Of a stretch of 64,000 bases of DNA, positions 25,130 through 34,915 are shown piece by piece; the first letter of the stretch is position 1, and every line of letters begins with the position of its first letter. Source of the stretch: Undaria pinnatifida. Its lineage: Eukaryota; Sar; Phaeophyceae; Laminariales; Alariaceae. The DNA is taken from assembly GCA_012845835.1 (NCBI GenBank), contig JABAKD010000028.1, forward strand, positions 9,703,689 to 9,767,688, given 5' to 3'. The notes beneath the pieces are model-generated. The model was not told the origin of the DNA. It searched no databases and saw nothing but the letters and a program-made list of their open reading frames with translations. The translations under genes and the position numbers were made by a program.

Positions 25130-25925
25130 CCGACCTCGGTGGAACAGTTGGAATGGAACGAGGTCGTTCGCTGCCGTTCGTTCCATTCCTACCTGTTTGT
25201 TTCCGACGTGAAGTTGTGGATTCTGGGCAACGCACCCGAACAGATAATAGTCCTACTGGCTTTTGCGGCGGGACCGTGCAGCTCGACTCTAGGGCAGGGG
25301 TGCCGTCACGTGGACATCGAGTGCTCCTGGCACAGATGACAGCTTTACACGCAAGCATACCGCAAGGCAAGCCTCACACAAGGCGGTGCTAGCCATCCAA
25401 GCGGCACCCTCGAGACAAATCTAGAAGTGTGATGTTGCCGTCGTGGCTGGACGACGACCACTGAAGCTCCTACGAACATCGATGCCACACATTTGGCAGA
25501 AAATATATCGCCAGAGCCTCGTTCGCAACCCTGTCTTTTGTCTGGTTAGCCTCCTGGGCAGGCCATGGCTGTATCGCTGGGCTCTTGTCGCAGGCGAGCC
25601 CTACGCCGTCCACATATGTTCCACCCCATGAGTCGTAAGTTATTCCGTGCGCACCCATACCCTTGTGGACCTCCAGAGTATCAAGCAACACTCCCAGCAC
25701 CAATCAGTTGCCGTAAATCTCCTTCCAAATGGAGCGTTCGGTTTTTGCTGCACAAAATTAACTTCTCTGGGACTTGTTCTTCCTCTTCCAAAATTCACGG
25801 TCAGGGTGGGAACGCTAGGGATCTATTCGATCTGATAATCAATCAGCAGCAAGCCCAATATCATTCCATTCCAGGTTCCAAGCGTTCCAATGACTTTCTG
25901 GGGAGTTAGGACACACCCTCAAAGT
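25130..25925 (-). mobile_element. Dispersed element with a partly open minus-strand frame
   Basis: Inverted relative of 6,740-7,570. On the minus strand a frame at 25,470-25,703 is open for 77 codons and reads protein-like (LLDTLEVHKGMGAHG, DSWGGTYVDGV, RVANEALAIYFLPN). The other copy keeps RVANEALAI and FL at the same place, though in a shifted frame, so this strand and frame were probably once coding. I do not recognise the protein and cannot place the element in a superfamily. Confidence 0.5.
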
Positions 25926-26397
25926 CTGTCGCCTCGACCATTTGACCATCATCTGATCCATGCGTTTGTTTTTGGAGTAAGCAATTTTCCCGTTGGCTGT
26001 AACGAGTTGAGGATGGCTGAGCGGTGGGAGAATGTGCCGAATGCGACCTCCGGAGCAGGGAAGGAGTAAGTAGTAATGTCGATACCGTAGTACCGGCGGT
26101 ACAGCTACTAATTGTGTGGGCACGCCAACAACTACTCTGTACATGTATGTACAACTGTAATCTGAGAAAGGCTTGAAATCTTATATGTATTGTGACAACC
26201 AACCTTGAACAACCTTGAGCGTACTATGGAAAAACGCCACCATACACGCGGCGGAACCGTGCGATTGCCCCTGCCGACCTCGAGCCCCCCAAAAGGGTTG
26301 GGTTAGGGTTGTGCCGTTGACACGCAAACCGCAGGATACTGTATTGTGAATGCAATGTACTTAAATTGACACGACATGCGTGAACATGTACATTTTT

Positions 26398-26790
26398 CAG
26401 GGCCTGTCTTGGGCCTGCGGGCCGGGCCGGGTCTTTTGAAAATGTAATGGTCCGGGCCGGGTTGGGCGGAGATTTTTTTCTAAATGGATGGGCCGGCCCG
26501 GCCTGCAAGAAATTTGAGGGGTCGGGCCGAGCCTCGGCCATGAGATGTGGGCATCTACATGGGCCGCTCCCCCTGACCCATGACGCGGCCCACGTGTTTT
26601 CACGAGCCAGCCCGGGCCGCGGCCCATGAAGTGTGATGTGCTACTGCTACTATTTATAGTACTATACGGCGTCAACCCTGTCCGTGAGGCGGCCCACGTG
26701 TTTCTTCGGGCTGGCCCGGGCCGCGGCCCATGAGATGTGCAAAATGTGACACAACCAGCAATTATAAACCAACAGGTAGCCCTACTGCAA
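26398..26790 (+). mobile_element. GGGCC-rich hAT-like element, copy A
   Basis: Starts at CAGGGCCTGTC and runs through GGGCCGGGCC, GGCCCACGTG and GCGGCCCATGA blocks. Its right part (about 26,735-26,790, with AACCAACAGG) is found reversed at about 31,005-31,050, so the homology includes non-GGGCC sequence at the far end. CAGGG termini and subterminal repeats are typical of hAT elements, but an 8-bp target duplication was not identified. No frame is supported in this copy. Confidence 0.5.
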
Positions 26791-27484
26791 CCTGCCCTTT
26801 GGAGTACACGAAACTATGGGGTACGCCCACTCCGTCGGGCTATTGGTGTGCATACTCCATGCACGCGCTTGACGCGAGTTACATCAGTTGCTGTTGCTGT
26901 TGGTTGTTTTTCTCACATTAACTCGTATATGGTCAAGTCTGTGGTCACAAGACAGGTTCCGGTCACTCTGGAGCGGAAAAACACCCAAGGAAAAGAAACA
27001 AAACATGCCAACAGTGGTGAACGTAGATATCGTGTCATATACAAGACAACATCCGCCACAAAAAAAAAGTGAACCGGAAGTCAGCGCACGTATGTACCAG
27101 GCCCATACTGGTGCATACGTTCAAGGCTCGCAACTGAAACGGACTACAGCGCATGCCACCAAGGAAGCCAGATAATGTAGAATCTGAGTAGAAAGCATAT
27201 TAAGGGACCATAAGAAACAAGAGACATAGAAAACGAAGCAAGGAAGATAGCTCGCCAGCAGGAGGGGTGTAGCGAGGTCAATGCGACCACAAAGCGCTAC
27301 GAAAAAACGAAAACGTGCGCATCCGTTGTGGGCATATGACAATAAGGCAACCACGTAATACACGTAGTAAGTATATACGTAAGCTCGCCAACAGTTTACC
27401 TACGCAACGAGCGCCTCTGCATGCAGACTCTTCGCCTGTGCTGACCTGCTGCTGTTAATAGCAAGGCTTATCATGACTCGATGG

Positions 27485-27860
27485 TGCGGATCGGGCCGGG
27501 CCGGGCCGGGCCGGGCCGATCTCAAAATTTTCATCGACCGAACAAGGCGGTGCCGAGAATTTTGAATCATTGATGGGCCGCGATCCATCATCCGAAAAGT
27601 TCTTGGGCCGGGCCGGGCCGCGGCCCATCATCTGAAAATTTGATGAGCCGGGCCGAGCCGCGGCCCATGAGATGTGGGCTGTATATGGGCCGCTCTACCC
27701 AGCCCATGAGGCGGCCCACGTGTTTTCACGAGCCGGCTCGGCCTGCGGCCCATGATATGTGGTGTACTGCTGCTACTGCCGTGAGGACGTCCACCCGACC
27801 CATGAGCCGGCCCACACGTTTTCGCAAACCGGCCCGGGCCGCAGCTCATGATATTTTACG
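27485..27860 (+). mobile_element. GGGCC-rich hAT-like element, copy B (partial)
   Basis: Begins with four GGGCC units, then GATGGGCCGCGATCC, GCGGCCCATGAGATGTGGGC, GCGGCCCACGTGTTTTCACG and GGCCCGGGCC blocks in the same order as copy A. The CAGGG terminus seen in other copies is absent. Confidence 0.5.
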
Positions 27861-27939
27861 TACTGTGTAATATAAATGTACAACGGCAACGAACAGGCGT
27901 GCAATATAAATATACCTATCATCGGTCGCAGGCGGACCT

Positions 27940-28345
27940 GAAACGTTTGTCGTCGGCGGGTCTCCACCGTCTCTGACCGCCTTTCCGCGCGGCTTCTGCG
28001 CCGGGACATGCCCCCCCCCTCGCCTGAAACGCCCGGAGTCGGATGATCCAATAGCTCAGCGCCGTAGCGCCTGCGCGATGCCTTGGAGTTGAGATCTACG
28101 AAGGAATTTCCGAAGAATCGTGCCCTTTCAGTGTTTTAGGTCATGCCCCCCCGACAGGGTGTATATCTTCGCGTGTTTATTTCCGGTTCATCCCCTCCGA
28201 CCTCAAGCACATGGGGAGGGTCGGCTACCCGGCCGGCGTCGCCATTGTGGGAGCCTTCGCGGATTGCTGTGTGCTCGGATCTGGGGCATATTTGGAAAGC
28301 CCCGGTAGAACATGCTACCCAGGCTTAGTTGGGAACTGCCATCTA
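27940..28345. repeat. Dispersed repeat, copy 1 (matches about 29,300-29,720)
   Basis: Shares with about 29,300-29,720, in order: CGCCTTTCCGCGCGG, CCCCGCCTCGCCTG-like text, a GAGATCYACGA block, TTTTAG, CCGACAGGG, GGGTCGGSTAC, GTGGGAG and GCTGTGTGCTCGGATCT. Direct orientation, about 1.3 kb apart. It could be a pair of LTR-like sequences, but no internal retroelement genes were found between them. Confidence 0.6.
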
Positions 28346-29149
28346 CAACAAAGTATGCCGAGAGATAAGAGAGCTACGCATGTCATCTGCAGCAACACGT
28401 CTTGTGCTACGGTACGCATCTACTGTCAACGTTTCTTGCAGGGTTGTGCAGCAACGGCTGTCAAGCCACATATCTACGTCGCTACGCTGTGAGTCATCGC
28501 GTTGCAGAGGTAGTTCTTAACCGCCTTCTCGCATTCCGCCGCGTATATACGCTTTCGGGTCATCGGCAAGTAACTCCAGCTTTCTCCCTCTTTTTTCTTC
28601 CCCCCTCTCTTCTGCAACATGAAGACGCCTCCACCTGCCACACCTCGCACTCCCTCCAAGCACCTTCTCGCACCATCCCGCGTGTGCTAGCAGTAAACAT
28701 GCCACAGCAGTACCTGCCACCAGCTGTGAACAGTCATACACTATGCGGGTTGGATCTTTGTGACCATTATCCAAGACTAACTGTCCAAGGTACACACGCA
28801 TATATATCACGTACCAGGTATACAAGTATCATATATCAGTAGAGCAATTGATTTTCCGTTGTTGGCGTTGTGCGTCTGTCTCGAAAGTGTGTAGGAGGTG
28901 CCGTCGAGCCTCTCACATGGAGTAGACAGAGCTGTGCAGCATACGGTGCAGGTGGCAGGTTTGTGACCAAGATTCAAGTACACACGTATGTGTACAGCAG
29001 CAGTATCACCTTTATTACGGCAGTCGCTATTGGTATTCTCCGTGGGCAGTGTGGGCAGCGCGTAAAGCATTCTCAACTCTTGGCTTCATCCTTCGCCAAC
29101 ATGATGTTGACGTGTGAGCTCTCTCAGCTTTTGGCATTACGTCTGACCC

Positions 29150-29720
29150 CCAACCTTCGCCACAATGCTGCTAATTTTTTTGGCATCACACGAGGCGGCG
29201 ACCGGTGGACGTCCAGGCCGCCGCCGAAGCCCCCTGTAAATATAATATACTTATCCTAGTTTCCGGGCCTGATCACTTTTTAGTTTACGGATCTCTGCCG
29301 CCTCTCATCGCCTTTCCGCGCGGTTTCTTCGCTGATGCGTGCCCCCGCCTCGCCTGCAACGGCCGGCTTAGCGGATCCGCCCGCTCAGTGTCATAGCGCC
29401 TTCACGAGGCGTTGACATCGAGATCCACGACGAGATCTCCGAAAAATCCTGCCCTGTGAACGTTTTAGCGCATTGTATGCCGACAGGGCTTGTATCCTCG
29501 TCTGTATTTTTCCTGTTCGGTCTCTCTTACCTCTGACCCATGAGGGGGGTCGGGTACTCTACCGGCGCCGTCTGTGTGGGAGACTGCGCGGGCAGCTGTG
29601 TGCTCGGATCTAGGATATAATTGGAACGCCCCTAAAACACATTCCACACAGGCTTCGTGAAGAACTACTGCTACCTCGTACCATATACCAGGTATCAAAC
29701 ATTATGCCGAGCTATACGTA
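29150..29720. repeat. Dispersed repeat, copy 2
   Basis: Partner of 27,940-28,345, extended upstream by a block with GGCATCAC, GCGACCGG and GCCGCCGCCGAAGCCCC that also occurs at about 31,990-32,045. No coding exon is supported. Confidence 0.6.
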
Positions 29721-29956
29721 AGTACTTACGGCAGCAGCCGACGTAGAATACGTCGCCGGAGCTTCGTGTGGCGTGTAAATCAGCAGCTGCGATTGATCCT
29801 TCCTACGGATCTATGTATGTAGACGAGCAGCTTTGCAGCAGTCATAGACATCGGGAGCAGATCACCAGCTGACTATTTTCGATTTTCGGGGTTTCCACAG
29901 GAACACGCACTTCCCAAACGGGTAAAAAGTGTGCTTTTCAAAATGGTGATTTTTTG

Positions 29957-30860
29957 CAGGGCTTTTCACCGGCCGGCGCTGGTGGGCCAGCCTGGGGTTG
30001 GGCCGCCCGGCCCGGCCCATCATTTTTTCGTATAATGGGCCGCGGCCTGGCCCGGCCTGTCAAACGTTTAGAGGACGGGCCGCCGCCCGGCCCGGCCCAT
30101 CACTCTTCATTTTTTCACGGCCCAGCCCGACTCGGTCCACCAAATTGTCAAATGCCTCGGCCCGGCCCACGATATTGGCAGCGACGCCCATGAGACCCGA
30201 GCTCTATTTGGGCCGGCCCATGGGTTGTCCTGCACTTCAGATAAAGCTGCATGCTGACGTGCTTTCCAACATTACTATTACTATTAGCCTTTCGTTTTGT
30301 TTTTCCTTCTGGATTCGGTCGGCCACCTGCATCCGGTCTATGATGCATACTGCCGGCTCGTACCCACACAATGCTCCACTAACGGCCTGGTCCAATGGTT
30401 TGTCTCGACTGGTGGACCACCTCCCCTTCCTCCTGCTGCCGCTGCGGAGCTCGCAGCACCAAGCACCTACCTGCTGCTGCGACAACACCTGCTGCTGCAA
30501 TGCCCTACCTGCATGCTATCTATCTGTCATCCAAAGAGAGTGAAGATAACGCCAACGGTCGTTTGGCGGGGGCTCCCCATGCTACAGCAGCAGTCCTTGC
30601 TTCCGGTTCTACAACGACACACACGAAGGTGACCGTCGCTGCAACGCGCGGTCAGAAGATGCCTCATGACACGAAGTTTTCACCGGCGGTTCCGTCCGGA
30701 CCAAACCAGGGCTAAAACGTCAAACAATGTTGCCTGGGTTACGGAGACGCCATTGATTGCGTCTGTCCGCCCGCAACGGCTCCAAGGCCTTGATAAGGCA
30801 TTTACACAAGGGCCACGAAGCACGGTGGAGGTTGGTTCTCACTGTTAGCAGCAGATCAGC
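29957..30860 (+). mobile_element. GGGCC-rich hAT-like element, copy C, with decayed transposase 5' frame
   Basis: Starts with CAGGGCTTTTCA, has a GGGCC/GGCCCGGCCC subterminal zone to about 30,230, then a unique zone, then a region at about 30,480-30,850 that matches 32,394-32,760 reversed. There the + strand encodes fragments such as TTTHTKV, VPSGPNQG, CCLGYGDAID, broken by stops. The same positions in the other copy read GPNQGKR, CCLDCGDAKD, so the frame was once coding. BED zinc fingers are the usual N-terminal domain of hAT transposases; here only the C-x2-C part is suggested and it is mutated (CLGY). No catalytic domain is present. Confidence 0.5.
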
Positions 30861-30999
30861 GCAAGCAAAGAGTCGGCACGCAGGGGCGCTGGTGTAGACA
30901 TGCTGCTGTAACTCTCGTCAAGCTTGTGCATGGAATAGTGTGTACAGCAGCATATGTACTGAGTGCGTAACTTGTATTTTTACTTGTTTAAAGGCCAGG

Positions 31000-31490
31000 C
31001 TTCACTCACGCCGCCTGTTGGTTTACTACTGCTGGTTGTGTCCCATGTTGCACATTTCATGGGCCGCGTGCCGGGCCGGCCCGTGAAAACACGTGGGCCG
31101 CCTCATGAGCAGGGTGGACGCCGTATTGAACTATTTCTAGTAGCAGTAGAACACCACATTTCATGGGTCGTAGCCCGGGCCGGTTCGTGAAAACACGTGG
31201 GCCGCGTCATGGGTTGGGAGAAGTAGCCAATGTAGATATGGGCCGCGGCCCCGCCCGGTCCAGGGCATCAATTTGCAGATGATGGGCCGCGGCCCAGCCC
31301 GGCCCTTGAAATTGTTAGATGCTGGGCCGCGATCCCAGCCCGGCCCATCAAACTACAATTTCTCACGACCCGACCCGCCCGGCCCGGCGCGGCCCATCCA
31401 TTCTTCAAAGTTCTCGGCCCACCCGACCCATCACAGTTTTGAAAGATTCGGCCCGACCCGGCCCGGATTAGTGGCCCATGACAAGCCCTG
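31000..31490 (-). mobile_element. GGGCC-rich hAT-like element, copy D, reverse orientation
   Basis: Ends at 31,490 with TGACAAGCCCTG, the reverse complement of the CAGGGCTTGTCA terminus. The left part matches the right part of copy A reversed, including GGTTTACTACTGCTGG and ACACGTGGGCCGC. The left boundary is near CAGGCTTCACTCACG at about 31,000. An ACTTGTTT upstream and an ATTTGTTT just after 31,490 could be an imperfect 8-bp target duplication if the element starts slightly further left. Confidence 0.5.
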
Positions 31491-32094
31491 ATTTGTTTCG
31501 AATTTTCTTTTTGCTTTCATTTTTTTCAAGAGAAGCAGAGCCTGTGCAAGACAAAGCTCGTGCTTACGAGTAAACCCATGGCCAAAACGGGCTCTGGCGG
31601 GCACTAGCGTGTGGACGGGTGGGAGGAAGGAGGGAGAAAGTCGGTTTCGTGACGGAACGCCTTGAGACGGTGGAGGAAGGGCGGTCAGTTGTGGTCCTTT
31701 CCCTGCGCTCCCGTTTGTTTTTTCGAGAACGCTCTTTACGGAGAGCAAGTAAACCTTTACACAAGGTGTGCCCGAAGTGCGTGTACCGCGGATGACGTCG
31801 CACCTACCTGGTACGTACTACTGTACGGGAAGTATTTTTTTTTTGCCCAACCAACCACAATTGGCTAAAGTGAAAAGACGTTCCTTTTTAGTTCACCACA
31901 CACTTCTCAGAGTGGAGTGCGGAGCGCACGCTCTCGATTACTTGGCATTGTGATTCTTGCCCTCATCCTCATGCTCTACATATATGCATGGGCATCACCC
32001 GAGTCTGCGACCGGCGGCCGTCGAGGCCGCCGGCGAAGCCCCTTGTATCATAACTAATCACCAAATGACAGTAAAAAAAATACCAGGGAACGAA

Positions 32095-32393
32095 AAACGT
32101 GAGCGTTCACCTTTTAGTACGGGGTAGTACATAGGCCGGCCCTTCAAGTTCACGGGTCGGCCCACAGGGATGGCCGGCAGGCCCATATAGAGCCCGTATC
32201 TCATGGACCTCGCTGCGAATGTCATGGGCCAGGCCGGGCCGGAAAAATAGAGAATGTCATGGACCGGGCCGGGCCGGGAAAAATTGAAATTCGATGGGCC
32301 AGGCCGAGCCGCGGCCCATCCTCTGAAAATATGATGGGCCGGGCCGAGCCGCGGCCCATCCGACCCACGAGCGTCGGCGCATGACAAGCCCTG
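32095..32393 (-). mobile_element. GGGCC-rich hAT-like element, copy E, inserted in copy F
   Basis: Bounded on the right by TGACAAGCCCTG ending at 32,393. Contains GATGGGCCGGGCCGAGCCGC and related blocks. It abuts exactly the point where the transposase-like frame of copy F stops being recognisable, so it probably inserted into that frame. The left boundary, near 32,095, is uncertain. Confidence 0.45.
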
Positions 32394-33272
32394 ATTAATA
32401 GCATGGAGAACCAAGTCCCACTGTGCTTCGTTGCCCTTGTGTGAATGTCTGATGAAAGCCTTGGTGCCGTTGTGGGTGTATATAGGACAATCCTTGGCGT
32501 CTCCGCAATCCAGGCAACATATGACGCGTTTGCCCTGGTTTGGTCCAGACGAAACCACCGGTTAAAACTGTGACAGGAGGCATCTTCTGGTCGAGAGTTC
32601 ACCGTCGTGTGTGTCGTTGTGGAACCGGGAGTGAGGACTTCTGCTGTAGCGTGGGAAGTCCCTGCCAAAAGACCACGGGCGTTATATTTGCTCTCTTCGA
32701 ATGACTGATAGATACTCGTAGCAAGCAGTTGTTGCAGCAGCAACTACTGTAGCTAGCAATAGCGGGTATTGCAGCAGCAGGTGTTGTTGCAGCAGAAGGT
32801 TCTTGCTGCTGCTGCTATCCCGCAGCAGCAGGAGGAGGTTGGGTCCACCGGTCGGGACAGAAGCCGTCAGAAAGGGTGGTTAGTGGGGCAGCATTGTGTG
32901 GGTACGAGTGGCTATGTTAGCTCATGGGCCGGATGCAGCTAGCCCACGGAATCCAGAAAAAAAAAACGAAAACAAATAATATTTTTTTACGAAAACACGG
33001 CAGCATGCACCGTTTGTTACGGGACAACACATGGGCCGCCCGTGCACGGGCTGGCCCACAAAAATGGCGGGCCGGCCCTTATAGAACACGCATCTCATGG
33101 GCCTCGCTGTCAATGGCATGGACCGGGCCGGGCTGGGCCGGGCCAAGCCGTGAAAAACTGACATTGTGATGGGCCAGGCTGGGTCGCGACCAATTATACG
33201 AAAAGTTGATGGGCCGGGCTGGGCCGGCCTAACCCCGTGCCGACCGACCAGCGCTGGCCTATGACAAGCCCG
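32394..33272 (-). mobile_element. GGGCC-rich hAT-like element, copy F, with BED-finger-like frame
   Basis: Reverse-oriented relative of copy C (29,957-30,860). The outer terminus is near 33,272 (TGACAAGCCCG), then a GGGCC subterminal zone, then a decayed reading frame at about 32,740-32,394. One minus-strand frame reads GPNQGKRVICCLDCGDAKD followed by NGTKAFIRHSHKGNEAQW. The C-x2-C pair, the NGT turn and the His cluster resemble a BED zinc finger, whose usual form is C-x2-C then H-x3-5-H/C; the last ligand is irregular (H-x-H, then N). An upstream piece is in a different frame, so the gene is broken. Copy E truncates it. Confidence 0.5.
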
Positions 33273-33339
33273 GGAATTATGTGGAGGTGTGGCGAGCTCA
33301 AGCTTCATTTTTCACCGCTTGCCGGAGGATTGAAGAAAC

Positions 33340-33366
33340 AAAGTTAGGGTTAGGGCTAGGGTTACG
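33340..33366. repeat. Short interstitial TTAGGG-like tract
   Basis: Reads AGTTAGGGTTAGGGCTAGGG, three TTAGGG-type units with one change. It lies between the GGGCC-rich elements and the 149-bp satellite and is too short to be a telomere. Confidence 0.6.
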
Positions 33367-33618
33367 TCAGGGGTCGGGTTGGTCTGGGCCAAACGTGCAA
33401 GGTTAAAACTGACCTTGCGCAACCTGCACAGTGTTGTGTACAGGCCGCTCCTGCACATAAGACGAGCCGTTATATCTTGTTCGTGGGCCCATCTACTGCT
33501 GTAAGAGAGAGTGGCTCTCGTATACGTGTAATATTTACAGCAGTATCACGTTGTTAGCCTTTAGTATTTAACAGGGCGCGTGTTCTTCCGCTCTTCGTGG
33601 TCGTTGTTACTAGTTGTT

Positions 33619-34363
33619 GTCAGACCCTTGCCGTTGAGCCAGACTCGAAGACTTGTACGCAGGTCTGCGTCGTCACTTTCCCAGATGCTCGTATGTTTCC
33701 ACTTGTCCAGCACCTCGTATATATTTCCAGGCTTTGACTTTATGCAATGTGGATTACATACGCCGGGGTCAGACCCTTGCCGTTGAGCCAGACTCGAAGA
33801 CTTGTACGCAGGTCTGCGTCGTCACTTTCCCAGATGCTCGTATGTTTCCACTTGTCCAGCACCTCGTATATATTTCCAGGCTTTGACTTTATGCAATGTG
33901 GATTACATACGCCGGGGTCAGACCCTTGCCGTTGAGCCAGACTCGAAGACTTGTACGCAGGTCTGCGTCGTCACTTTCCCAGATGCTCGTATGTTTCCAC
34001 TTGTCCAGCACCTCGTATATATTTCCAGGCTTTGACTTTATGCAATGTGGATTACATACGCCGGGGTCAGACCCTTGCCGTTGAGCCAGACTCGAAGACT
34101 TGTACGCAGGTCTGCGTCGTCACTTTCCCAGATGCTCGTATGTTTCCACTTGTCCAGCACCTCGTATATATTTCCAGGCTTTGACTTTATGCAATGCGGA
34201 TTACATACGCCGGGGTCAGACCCTTGCCGTTGAGCCAGACTCGAAGACTTGTACGCAGGTCTGCGTCGTCACTTTCCCAGATGCTCGTATGTTTCCACTT
34301 GTCCAGCACCTCGTATATATTTCCAGGCTTTGACTTTATGCAATGTGGATTACATACGCCGGG
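33619..34363. repeat. 149-bp satellite, five near-identical copies
   Basis: Copies begin at 33,619, 33,768, 33,917, 34,066 and 34,215, each with GTCAGACCCTTGCCGTTGAG, and the array ends at 34,363. The only difference I saw is a T to C change at about 34,197 in the fourth copy. Because 149 is not divisible by 3, open frames recur in shifted phase in successive copies, and no single frame crosses the array, so the repeated short frames are not genes. Just after the array, TTTATGCAATG recurs once with diverged flanks. Confidence 0.95.
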
Positions 34364-34915
34364 GACACCAAAGTTTATGCAATGTAGCTCTTGCCGTGAT
34401 ATCCTACGAGTAGTGCACAAAACTCATCGCACGCGTTCAGCACACCGTCCGCGTCAAACGTGTCATTTTTGTATATGCGTACTGCTGCCACATTATTTAC
34501 CACATGGGCAAACGAGACCGACGTTGTGCAACTTATGATACAAGCGTTGACAGCATCGATAATTGTTGACTACATCCGAAAAAGCGTTCCTCTGTCTGCA
34601 TCTTCATGCTGGTGTGCTAATTTCATCGCGGCGCATCTTGTGGCAGTCGTGCCATAGACGACGGCATTAGTGCTCGCGAGCTTCTAATACAAGCACCATT
34701 ATTTACTGTTAATATAGCAGTCTCGTGTGAAACATGCTTGCAGCTCTTTTGTACACACAGAAGGAACACCAACCATCAGCAGCAGTCTCACCGAGGTGTC
34801 GTGACCAATGCGTTTGATCTACCCACAGCAAAACTAATCTCTTCTGCATATTATGATCGTGCCGCAACGGGCTTTTTTATGTCGTCTTATTGTCTTCTTC
34901 GCCGGTGGCCCGAAG

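Noticed and set aside
27940-29720. LTR retrotransposon bounded by the two direct repeats
   Set aside because: No TG/CA ends, primer site or polypurine tract was found and nothing between them resembles retroelement genes.
33340-33366. Telomere or chromosome end
   Set aside because: Only about three units of a TTAGGG-like repeat, with unrelated sequence on both sides.
33580-34333. Repeated 62- and 77-residue frames
   Set aside because: They are the same 149-bp satellite read again in each copy; the period is not a multiple of three, so no continuous protein exists.
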